Notes: generated by a model from the sequence alone, not told the origin. Shown: positions 1-5,364, counted from the stretch's first letter. The stretch is DNA of 6,439 nt from Verrucomicrobiia bacterium (GCA_030042375.1 JASHZU010000011.1:1-6439); one strand, 5' to 3'. Translations and numbers: made by a program.

Positions 1-1063
1 CAGATTGCTGAAGCTGATAGTGGGCGATGCCGCTGATATCCTTGAAACATTGATCAATGTCCCACGTGGTCACACGCTGGCCCTGGCCATCGCGAATGGC
101 ATCGCGGGCGCGGCCATGAACGGTATAGGTGGTTTCGTACGGCTGTTCGCTGCGTTCCACGAGGTCACCGATGCGATAGCGCAACAGCGGCATGTAATCG
201 TTGGTGAGCGTGGTGACGGCCAGGTCGCCAATACCGCGGGTGTCGGGCGTGGTGATTTCAAGAAAGGCGTTATCGTAACAGGGCTTCATATTCCCCTGCC
301 CGTCTTCCATCAATAAATGGCCGGTTTCGGTCGAGCCGTAAAGATTGAAAACCGGCACGCCAAAAGCGCGCTCAATAATCCGCCGGTGAACGGTGCTGAC
401 AAATTCATAGCTGCACAAAATAAATTCCAGCGACGGAAAGCGAATGCCCTTGCGCTCGCAATAAAGCGCAAGCCACGCGGCATGCACGGGGTCAGTGTCC
501 AAAAATTTGGGCGACCAATCGGCGATTTCCCCGGCCATGCCGGCGAGATTTTCATCGGTCAACACAAACGGGATGCGCTGCTGGTTAACGTAAAGTGTCT
601 TTCCAATGGTGCGATGCGCGCGCGAGCGCCAGGCAGAGAAACAGACGCGGCCGTTGCAGGCGGGCGTCGTGAGTGTGGCGCGCCGGGCATTGGGATGCGC
701 ATCGAGGACGCGGGCGACGATGGGATTCAGCCGCAGGGCGCGTTCCTCCTGGGCGTCCCACCAGCCGCGCTTGAAAAGCACAGGGAGCTGTTCCTCGGAC
801 GTGCCGGAAGTGTGTTCCAGCTCGACAATTTCCTGTTCGAGTAGTGTTTCGAGCTTTTGGCCGGGCGGCAGGAAGGGAAAACCTTCGCGCATTTCGCGCT
901 TGCCGGTGAGAGGAAAATTCTTAAGCGCGGCCAAAATGTCAGGACCGACGGGCCGCTGCGCGAGGAAGGTATGATACAGGGGCACGCGCTTCCATTCCGG
1001 GAGGAGTTCCTCCAACCGGAAGCGTTGAGCCGTTTCCTGGATTAAATCGGGAGTAGCCAACAT
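1..1063 (-). CDS. PaaK/CapK-like adenylate-forming ligase (phenylacetate-CoA ligase family), partial
   Basis: This is an AMP-forming acyl/aryl-CoA ligase-type enzyme, which would activate a carboxylate with ATP to an acyl-adenylate and pass it to a thiol such as CoA. It reads as 354 residues without a stop and runs off the left edge. Motifs in order: HTSGTSE (84-90, the Ser/Thr/Gly-rich ATP loop), NLYGSTETG (240-248, adenine-binding), LLRYRIGDLV (293-302) and VHGRARDAI (315-323, hinge before the C-terminal subdomain). This spacing fits the phenylacetate-CoA ligase/coenzyme F390 synthetase/CapK group of about 430 residues, so roughly 80 C-terminal residues are missing. The ATG at 1063 is preceded by AGGTGAAGGAT, a plausible ribosome binding site. 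A possible sigma-70-type promoter (TTGATT, 17 bases, TACTGT) lies just upstream but is weak. The adenylating fold is secure; the substrate cannot be told. Confidence 0.88.
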   Translation of the reverse strand, partial: MLATPDLIQETAQRFRLEELLPEWKRVPLYHTFLAQRPVGPDILAALKNFPLTGKREMREGFPFLPPGQKLETLLEQEIVELEHTSGTSEEQLPVLFKRGWWDAQEERALRLNPIVARVLDAHPNARRATLTTPACNGRVCFSAWRSRAHRTIGKTLYVNQQRIPFVLTDENLAGMAGEIADWSPKFLDTDPVHAAWLALYCERKGIRFPSLEFILCSYEFVSTVHRRIIERAFGVPVFNLYGSTETGHLLMEDGQGNMKPCYDNAFLEITTPDTRGIGDLAVTTLTNDYMPLLRYRIGDLVERSEQPYETTYTVHGRARDAIRDGQGQRVTTWDIDQCFKDISGIAHYQLQQS

Positions 1064-1145
1064 ATCCTTCACCTGTGCGACAATAAACAACAGTAGCGTG
1101 GGAATGCAGGAAAATCAAATGGGATTGTTTTGGGCCGAAAATAAC

Positions 1146-1190
1146 AAAAAAGCCAAGGTCCGAGGCGTATTGCGCCAGGCATACGGGCTT
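1146..1190 (-). terminator. Possible intrinsic terminator or leader hairpin (minus strand)
   Basis: Read on the minus strand, AAGCC (1190-1186) followed directly by CGTAT (1185-1181) can pair with ATACG (1170-1166) and then GGCTT (1154-1150), leaving a 10-base loop and an 11-base bulge on the 3' side. A run of six T follows (1151-1146), then GTTATTTT. A shorter competing stem, GGCG/CGCC, sits inside. The element lies about 80 bases upstream of the ligase start at 1063 on the same strand. It could therefore stop antisense transcription arriving from the 2H gene, or act as a leader attenuator. The bulge makes the stem imperfect, so this is tentative. Confidence 0.25.
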
Positions 1191-1228
1191 GATTTTTAGC
1201 GAGTGAGGAGCATTTTAAATGCGAAAGC

Positions 1229-1687
1229 ATGAATCCTTTTGTTAATCCAAAAAAGCGAGACGTGACGCTGCCGCCGGGTTGCAAGGATCTCATTGATGTC
1301 CTCAAGCTTCCAGGCAGGGAAGATGATCTCTTTGCCCTCATGGCCGCGAGCCGAAAAGATCGGTTTATGCACATTCAGTTAATTCAAGTTGTTTTATTCC
1401 AAGCCCATCAGGACGGAGCGACAGAACTCGTGATTGGCGCAGTTCTACCGAATGGAGAGACACCGATTCGGTACAAGGTGAAGGATACCTGGCATGATAT
1501 GGCCCCTTTCCCTTCGCACATTCGATCTGGAGTCATAATTGAACTTGCGAAGATGGCCAAATTTCCAACAGGACAAATTTCGGGTAAAGGTCTTTTGGAC
1601 ATACACCTAGGCTCCGCACACTTGAAATGGACCGTTGCGATAACGAGCGCTAAAGGCGAGTGCACGCTGATGCGCGTACAAGACTGA
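1229..1687 (+). CDS. Stand-alone PilB/PilT/GspE N-terminal-domain-like protein
   Basis: This is a 152-residue protein without signal peptide or membrane segment, so probably cytoplasmic. Residues about 49-150 follow the N-terminal (N2) domain of type II secretion/type IV pilus ATPases. IQLIQVVLFQAHQDGATELVI matches the helix and strand usually reading 'ILxxAxxxGASDIHI'. PIRYKVKDTWHDM matches 'VRYRIDGVLHEM'. IIELAKMAKF matches 'IISRIKxMAxL'. AKGECTLMRV matches 'xxGExxVMRL'. No Walker A or B follows: the protein ends where the RecA-like ATPase would begin. Residues 1-30 (MNPFVNPKKRDVTLPPGCKD and onward) are not recognised. The ATG at 1229 is the only start in this frame after the stop at 1190-1192. 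GAGGAG (1205-1210) lies 18 bases away, which is long, and suits the overlapping 8-residue mini-ORF at 1219-1245 better. It converges with the 2H gene, 5 bases apart. The fold is inferred from pattern similarity; the function is unknown. Confidence 0.75.
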   Translation: MNPFVNPKKRDVTLPPGCKDLIDVLKLPGREDDLFALMAASRKDRFMHIQLIQVVLFQAHQDGATELVIGAVLPNGETPIRYKVKDTWHDMAPFPSHIRSGVIIELAKMAKFPTGQISGKGLLDIHLGSAHLKWTVAITSAKGECTLMRVQD

Positions 1688-1692
1688 CTTTC

Positions 1693-2373
1693 TCATTTTA
1701 ACAAACGATATTCTTCCAGCACCTTCACTGGTTCCGCGGAGGCATACCAGTCATTGAAAATGAGTTGGAGATTTGTCACTTCGGTTTCGCCGAAAGGGAT
1801 TTCGCGGCTGGCTTTAAGGAATGTGAGAAGCGGTTTTAAATCGGCGCAGGATTTTCCAAAGCGCATGGCCGTCATGTGGGCGCCGGAAATTTTGTAGCGC
1901 CGATCGAGCATATCGCCGAGGCCATTTCGAATAAAGGCGGTGCGGAGGTCGTCACGGATGGCCGCAAGGGCATCGCCGTGGGGAAATCCCTGGATGAGCA
2001 CGCTGCCGGGTGAAGCGGTGACGCCGTGGAAATTGATTTTGAATGAGCGATGACGGGCGAGCGCTTCGCGAATTAGCGGACGGCAAGCGTCGAGGCGCTC
2101 CGTTTCACGCTGCCAATGTTCCGTTCCGGAAATAATGGAAAGGACAGTGACATGAAGTTCTTCCGGACGATAAATGTGTTGGCCCGGGCAAATGGTAGTG
2201 AGGCGGCCAAGAAAGCGGGCCACGGCGTTGCGCACGGGCGGCGCGGGACGAAAGATGAGTGTCACGCCGCGGCGCAGATCGTTTGCCTTATCGGATAAAT
2301 GGGGGTCAATGTGCGGTTGTCCCTGCTCAAAAGCAGCCACGGCGCTGTTCCAAAGTGTTTCGTAGATTTCCAA
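1693..2373 (-). CDS. 2H phosphoesterase superfamily protein (2'-5' RNA ligase-like)
   Basis: The protein is 226 residues, the usual size for single-domain 2H phosphoesterases. Two H-x-T signatures are present: HVT (74-76, in LHVTVLSI) and HMT (166-168, in AHMTAMRF), about 92 residues apart. In this superfamily (LigT/ThpR, CPDases) the two His-x-Thr motifs line one catalytic groove acting on 2',3'-cyclic or 2'-5' phosphodiester bonds in RNA or nucleotides. The substrate here is unknown. No signal peptide is seen, so it is probably cytoplasmic. No ATG is available upstream before an in-frame stop (2407-2409); the first usable start is TTG at 2373, with no visible Shine-Dalgarno. A GTG 11 codons in (2340) has GGA 8 bases upstream and is an alternative. 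It follows the prepilin gene on the same strand after 53 bases but has its own sigma-54-like element, so co-transcription is uncertain. Confidence 0.85.
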   Translation of the reverse strand: MEIYETLWNSAVAAFEQGQPHIDPHLSDKANDLRRGVTLIFRPAPPVRNAVARFLGRLTTICPGQHIYRPEELHVTVLSIISGTEHWQRETERLDACRPLIREALARHRSFKINFHGVTASPGSVLIQGFPHGDALAAIRDDLRTAFIRNGLGDMLDRRYKISGAHMTAMRFGKSCADLKPLLTFLKASREIPFGETEVTNLQLIFNDWYASAEPVKVLEEYRLLK

Positions 2374-2386
2374 TGAAGAGATTAGA

Positions 2387-2403
2387 TGGCAAATCGAGTG
2401 CCA
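2387..2403 (-). promoter_or_regulatory. Sigma-54-type (-24/-12) promoter candidate before the 2H phosphoesterase gene
   Basis: Reading the minus strand from 2403, TGGCAC-TCGAT-TTGCC matches the sigma-54 consensus TGGCAC-N5-TTGC at all ten defined bases, with exact GG-N10-GC spacing. The -12 C is 2389, which puts +1 near 2377, only about four bases before the TTG at 2373. The transcript would be nearly leaderless, or translation would begin at the downstream GTG (2340). The same bases form a small inverted repeat (TGGCA, 7 bases, TGCCA), so a weak hairpin or operator is an alternative reading. Confidence 0.4.
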
Positions 2404-2426
2404 AATTCAATTATTTCTCTCCATTA

Positions 2427-3662
2427 TTAATCTGACTGAGATTGTTGGCGCATCATTTTCGCCTTCAGTTTCTCGTCCCTCTCGCGCATCCATTTCCGGA
2501 TTTTATAGGCGAGGTAGAGCAGCATCAGGAGCAAGAGCAACAGATACAGCCATTCAAAGGTGCTTTGCAGGGTTTTGGTAAGATGGCGGTTAAACACCGA
2601 CATACCGGCATCGGGATCGCCGTTGGACGCAGCAGTAGGGACGATAAGATTCGTTTTCACTTCTGAAGTCGCGATGTACTCCGAATCGGTTTCTGTTTCG
2701 GAAGGCGCCGCTGCCGCGCGGGCCGGCTGGTTATTCATGCCTCCGGGCGAACCCGGCGCGCCCGACGACGGGTTTTGTGAAGAGGAGGATGAAGACGCGG
2801 CAACCGATGATTGCGAGGGCAGAGAAGAGGATGAAGGCGCGGACGGCGACGGCGGAGGTGTGTAACCTGAACCGGAAGGCGGCGAACCACCAGGACTCGG
2901 ACCAGGACCGGGACCCGGACCCGGACCCGGGCCTGGGCCAGAAGGCGGTGAACCGCCAGGGCCGCCGGAAGCTATGGTTATGCCGGGGACAACAGATGGC
3001 AAAAACAGGTTTTCGGCGATCGGCAATTGGCTTTCCGCGCTGTTGAAGGTCGGGTTGTTCCATTCCTCGACGTGCGCATCAGCGAAGAGGACGTTGCCCT
3101 GGTTCTGGTGCATCTCCGATGTCCAGCGCAACCTGCTGCCGGTGCCGATTCCCAAAATGGTCAGCTCCTCGAAGGAATTGGTTTCCAGGTTGCGGTCGCC
3201 GGCGAGGATGGAGCCGGGTTTATCAAACGTGCCGTTCGCGCCGATGAAGTAACTGACATTGCTGTTCTGGAGCGAAGAAAAATTCGCGGCCGGCGTGCGC
3301 GTATCCGACGGGCAAATGAGAAGCTGCGGTTTAATGACATCGCTGGCGAGCGATAGAAACGTATGATAGGAAGTGTAAAACACCGGGCCTGCGGTATAGC
3401 CGGCCTGAATATATTCCATGGAACCGCCGTCGTTGGTGGAGACGGCCATGGGGAAATAACCGCCGTGGTCGTTGGCGAAGGTATGAAAGGCCACGCCGAT
3501 TTGGTGGAGGTTGCTTTCGCACCAGATGCGTTGGGCGCGCTGCTGGCTCTTGTTAAAGACCGGCAACAAAAGTGCCGCGAGGATTGCGATAATCGCAATC
3601 ACTACGAGCAATTCGATTAACGTGAACGCTTTTGTTCGGGGGTTGATGACGAACATTTTCAT
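2427..3662 (-). CDS. Prepilin-like H-X9-DG-type protein with Gly-Pro repeat and C-terminal membrane helix
   Basis: This is a 411-residue type IV pilin/type II pseudopilin-like protein. The N-terminal leader MKMFVINPRTKA precedes FTLIELLVV, with Glu at +5 of the mature protein and a long hydrophobic helix (about 13-34). Ala rather than Gly precedes the cleavage site. The body contains LLICPSD (about 114-120) and HQNQGNVLFADAHVEEW (185-201), a variant of the H-X9-DG signature with DA for DG. Then come PGGSPPSG (235-242), seven Gly-Pro dipeptides (242-255), a second PGGSPPSG (257-264), and a Pro/Ser/Ala-rich linker to about 320. A second hydrophobic segment, WLYLLLLLLMLLYLAY (371-386), is followed by a basic tail KIRKWMRERDEKLKAK. 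This implies a periplasmic body anchored at both ends. The start is ambiguous: ATG 3662 is used here; ATG 3656 has GGA at better spacing; ATG 3719 would add 19 residues and lacks a Shine-Dalgarno. Whether it is assembled into a pilus is unknown. Confidence 0.88.
   Translation of the reverse strand: MKMFVINPRTKAFTLIELLVVIAIIAILAALLLPVFNKSQQRAQRIWCESNLHQIGVAFHTFANDHGGYFPMAVSTNDGGSMEYIQAGYTAGPVFYTSYHTFLSLASDVIKPQLLICPSDTRTPAANFSSLQNSNVSYFIGANGTFDKPGSILAGDRNLETNSFEELTILGIGTGSRLRWTSEMHQNQGNVLFADAHVEEWNNPTFNSAESQLPIAENLFLPSVVPGITIASGGPGGSPPSGPGPGPGPGPGPGPSPGGSPPSGSGYTPPPSPSAPSSSSLPSQSSVAASSSSSSQNPSSGAPGSPGGMNNQPARAAAAPSETETDSEYIATSEVKTNLIVPTAASNGDPDAGMSVFNRHLTKTLQSTFEWLYLLLLLLMLLYLAYKIRKWMRERDEKLKAKMMRQQSQSD
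2505..2552 (-). other. C-terminal transmembrane segment of the prepilin-like protein
   Basis: These codons encode WLYLLLLLLMLLYLAY, a Leu-rich hydrophobic stretch of about 16 residues, followed by a Lys/Arg-rich tail of 25 residues. By the positive-inside rule the tail would be cytoplasmic, so the helix would cross the inner membrane from the periplasm. Ordinary pilins and pseudopilins have only the N-terminal helix. Confidence 0.75.
2871..2960 (-). repeat. Gly-Pro hexanucleotide tandem repeat with flanking PGGSPPSG duplication
   Basis: Seven consecutive Gly-Pro codon pairs (2898-2939) are built from tandem hexamers of the form ACCNGG on the plus strand. They are bracketed by two copies of PGGSPPSG at 2937-2960 and 2871-2894, which agree at 20 of 24 bases. 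Because the unit is six bases, slippage would change linker length without shifting the frame. It is a dipeptide repeat, not a collagen Gly-X-Y triplet. Confidence 0.85.
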
Positions 3663-3677
3663 TCCAAAAAAAGCATA

Positions 3678-3693
3678 CGCATAACCTGTGCCA
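3678..3693 (-). promoter_or_regulatory. Sigma-54-type (-24/-12) promoter candidate before the prepilin gene
   Basis: From 3693 on the minus strand, TGGCAC-AGGTT-ATGC has exact GG-N10-GC spacing and matches nine of ten bases of TGGCAC-N5-TTGC. The -12 C is 3679, placing +1 near 3667, five bases before ATG 3662 and eleven before ATG 3656; the latter keeps a GGA ribosome site in the leader. Use of this promoter would exclude the 3719 start. A sigma-70 reading of the same bases (TTGCCG, 16 bases, TATGCT) is also possible but poorer. Sigma-54 control of pilin genes is known in other bacteria such as Pseudomonas. Confidence 0.4.
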
Positions 3694-3746
3694 CGGCAAT
3701 TTTTTCTTATGTCCCGCATAAAAGTGACGATGTACTAAGACAAAGG

Positions 3747-3773
3747 CGCGTGAGATTCACACTTTTCGCGTGA
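3747..3773. promoter_or_regulatory. Direct repeat CGCGTGA x2, possible activator-binding site
   Basis: CGCGTGA occurs at 3747-3753 and again at 3767-3773, with starts 20 bases apart (about two helical turns). The first copy also forms the small palindrome GTGA-GAT-TCAC (3750-3760). Relative to the +1 inferred for the prepilin gene (3667), the repeats sit at about 80 to 106 bases upstream, a typical location for sigma-54 activator sites. This is inference from position only. The rest of the 3663-3905 divergent spacer shows no gene and no clear plus-strand promoter. Confidence 0.2.
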
Positions 3774-3905
3774 AGTTTTTACGCAGGCCAGTGGAATCAA
3801 AAAACCAATCGCTTAACGAGAACAGGGGCTGGAACATTGGATTTTTAAAGGGGTTTTTGCAGGGTTAGGCGGTATGGCGAATGCTACAAATGTGATGATT
3901 GCATT

Positions 3906-4343
3906 ATGAAACGGATATTTTTCGCATTAATGATGGTGCTGGCGATGGAGCAATTGTCGGCGCAAGCCGGCCCGAAAACTTCATCGGCCCCCGCGCTGCT
4001 GTTCACCAGCGGCGGCGGCACGATTTCACCCCTCCAGGGCGGCCAGCAGCTTGAGGTGGGCAAAGACTATTCCATGAATGCGATTCCGAACACGGGCTAT
4101 AAATTTAGCAATTGGCAACGAGTGGAGGTTTCCATCGATGTCGATAATGTCAAATATCCCTCGGGAGCGGTTACCGGCAGCTCAAACGCGACCATCGTGC
4201 CGCTCGGGGGATCTGTAACAACACCTTCCGTCAATTTCCGCATGGCGCCCGTCACAGTATCCACAAATAACTACGGATTTCATACCCACACAGAAGGCGC
4301 AGGCTGGCGGGCGAATTTCACGCCGGCGGACAAGATTAAATAG
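3906..4343 (+). CDS. Small secreted protein with a divergent InlB B-repeat domain
   Basis: The protein is 145 residues. An N-terminal signal peptide (MKRIFFALMMVLAMEQLSAQA) has a basic start, a hydrophobic core and an AQA site before Gly22, so it is probably exported to the periplasm or cell surface. Residues about 34-70 read SGGGTISPLQGGQQLEVGKDYSM, then NAIPNTGYKFSNWQ. This is the pattern of the divergent InlB B-repeat/Flg_new-type 'bacterial repeat' (G-x-x-x-P, then 'A-x-P-x-x-GY-x-F-x-x-W'). WRANFTP near the C-terminus (134-140) resembles the closing 'AxF' strand. These repeats usually occur many at a time in large surface proteins; here there is one unit and no anchor. No clear Shine-Dalgarno precedes the ATG. 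It diverges from the prepilin gene and converges with the HAD gene, 21 bases away. Its partner or ligand is unknown. Confidence 0.75.
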   Translation: MKRIFFALMMVLAMEQLSAQAGPKTSSAPALLFTSGGGTISPLQGGQQLEVGKDYSMNAIPNTGYKFSNWQRVEVSIDVDNVKYPSGAVTGSSNATIVPLGGSVTTPSVNFRMAPVTVSTNNYGFHTHTEGAGWRANFTPADKIK

Positions 4344-4364
4344 GTTGGCGTCGTCGTTCCGCTT

Positions 4365-5138
4365 TCACAATCCATCCAAATCCGCGATCGAATTCAGGAC
4401 CAAATCGGGTTTTATCTTCGAGGCTTGTGCATAGGCCTCCCGATATTTTCCAGTCTTCACCAAAATCCCGGCCATGCCCTCCTCCTGGGCTGCGCCGATA
4501 TCGGTGTCAATGTCGTCGCCAATCATGGCGACTTCACCGGCCCGGCAGCCGATGCGCGACAAGGCCGCCGCGAAAAATTTGGGCGATGGTTTGCCCATGA
4601 CGGTCGCGGTTTTTCCGGTGACATATTCCAGCCCGGCCACAAACGCGCCAATGTCCATCTGCAGGCCAGATTCGGTCTGCCAGAATTTGTTGCGGTGCAG
4701 CGCCACCAGCTCCGCGCCGTTCATCACGAGCCAGAAAACATTGTTGAGCAAATCGTAAGTCCAGGCGTTGCCGATGTCGCCAATGACGACCGCCTGCGCC
4801 TCCGTATCGGATTGCTGGAAGTCACGGAAATCGCCGAGCACCTCGGCATTCAGCAGCAATTTGCAAACCGGGCGGCCTTTGCTTTCGAGGTACAACCGGG
4901 CGGCTTCGGGCGCGCTGAGAATTTCTCCCGCCTCGATGGCCAAACCCATGTCCTGCAATTTCTTCCGAAGCGACGCGACAGATTTTGTGGTGGTGTTGGT
5001 GAGATAACAACGCGGCGTGCCGGCATCGGCCAGACGGCGGACGGCGTCTCCGGCGCCCGGAATCGGCTGGCTGCCCACGAAAAGCACGCCGTCCAGGTCA
5101 ATCAGCAAGCCGCGGATTTTCCGTTCCTTGATATTCAT
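4365..5138 (-). CDS. HAD-IIA family hydrolase (LHPP/HDHD2-like phosphatase)
   Basis: The protein is 257 residues, the family's usual size. All four HAD motifs are present: LLIDLDGVLF (motif I; nucleophile Asp14, acid Asp16), YLTNTTTKS (motif II, 45-53), Lys183 in MGKPSPKFF (motif III) and MIGDDIDTDIGAAQ (motif IV; Mg-binding Asp208/Asp209 and Asp213). The cap between motifs II and III is the C2 type of the HAD-IIA group (NagD, PGP, LHPP), which removes phosphate from small phosphorylated substrates. Sequence flavour suggests the LHPP/HDHD2 subgroup (TIGR01458-like, from memory), but the substrate is not determined. The ATG at 5138 places motif I at its normal distance from the N-terminus. The ribosome site is weak (GTGTGAGACGGC). 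A stronger AAGGAG lies 5' of an ATG at 5159 that opens an in-frame four-codon ORF (MFVV-stop), so a tiny leader peptide is possible. It lies downstream of the LLM gene on the same strand after a 226-base gap. Confidence 0.9.
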   Translation of the reverse strand: MNIKERKIRGLLIDLDGVLFVGSQPIPGAGDAVRRLADAGTPRCYLTNTTTKSVASLRKKLQDMGLAIEAGEILSAPEAARLYLESKGRPVCKLLLNAEVLGDFRDFQQSDTEAQAVVIGDIGNAWTYDLLNNVFWLVMNGAELVALHRNKFWQTESGLQMDIGAFVAGLEYVTGKTATVMGKPSPKFFAAALSRIGCRAGEVAMIGDDIDTDIGAAQEEGMAGILVKTGKYREAYAQASKIKPDLVLNSIADLDGL

Positions 5139-5229
5139 GCCGTCTCACACCACAAACATCGTGCCGAAAACTCCTTCAATCAACTTAAATCAAACCCTAC
5201 GATTTATTTTTCGCCAATAGCCAAATATT

Positions 5230-5310
5230 GGATGTTGGAGCCGTGGAGCTTCTCTGGCCGCCGTCGCGCCGCGCAGGCGGATGCTTGGTGCTTGGGCTTT
5301 GGAGCTTCTG
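5230..5310. repeat. Imperfect intergenic tandem repeat of the GGAGCTT/TTGG type
   Basis: Two related units lie in the 5139-5364 spacer: 5230-5253 (GGATGTTGGAGCC then TGGAGCTTCT) and 5279-5309 (GGATGCTTGGTGCTTGG then TGGAGCTTCT). The exact 10-base match TGGAGCTTCT recurs at 5244-5253 and 5300-5309, 56 bases apart. On the minus strand the second unit reads as heptad-like AGCTCCA-AAGCCCA-AGCACCA-AGCATCC. No gene or strong terminator is seen in the spacer; CCGCC (5258-5262) could pair with GGCGG (5276-5280) around a 13-base loop. Confidence 0.5.
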
Positions 5311-5364
5311 TCGCCACCCGCCATCTCCCGGTCCCCAACCTCGCGCCGCCCCTCAGGCGTTTGC

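Noticed and set aside
317..844. Plus-strand ORFs at 5-316, 317-844 and 606-974
   Set aside because: They are antisense to the ligase, whose adenylation motifs are in order on the minus strand.
1069..1374. Minus-strand ORF of 101 codons overlapping the start of the orphan-domain gene
   Set aside because: No domain or ribosome site, and it conflicts with the better-supported plus-strand gene.
2898..2939. Collagen-like domain
   Set aside because: The repeat is Gly-Pro dipeptides; collagen needs Gly every third residue.
2871..2960. CRISPR array or mobile-element terminal repeats
   Set aside because: The repeats are coding, in frame and only two copies flank a hexamer run; no spacers, transposase or target-site duplication.
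3161..3598. Minus-strand 145-codon ORF inside the prepilin gene in another frame
   Set aside because: Arg/Ser/Pro-rich out-of-frame translation of the prepilin; no independent support.
4344..4364. Shared terminator between the convergent B-repeat and HAD genes
   Set aside because: The 21-base gap has no stem or T-run.
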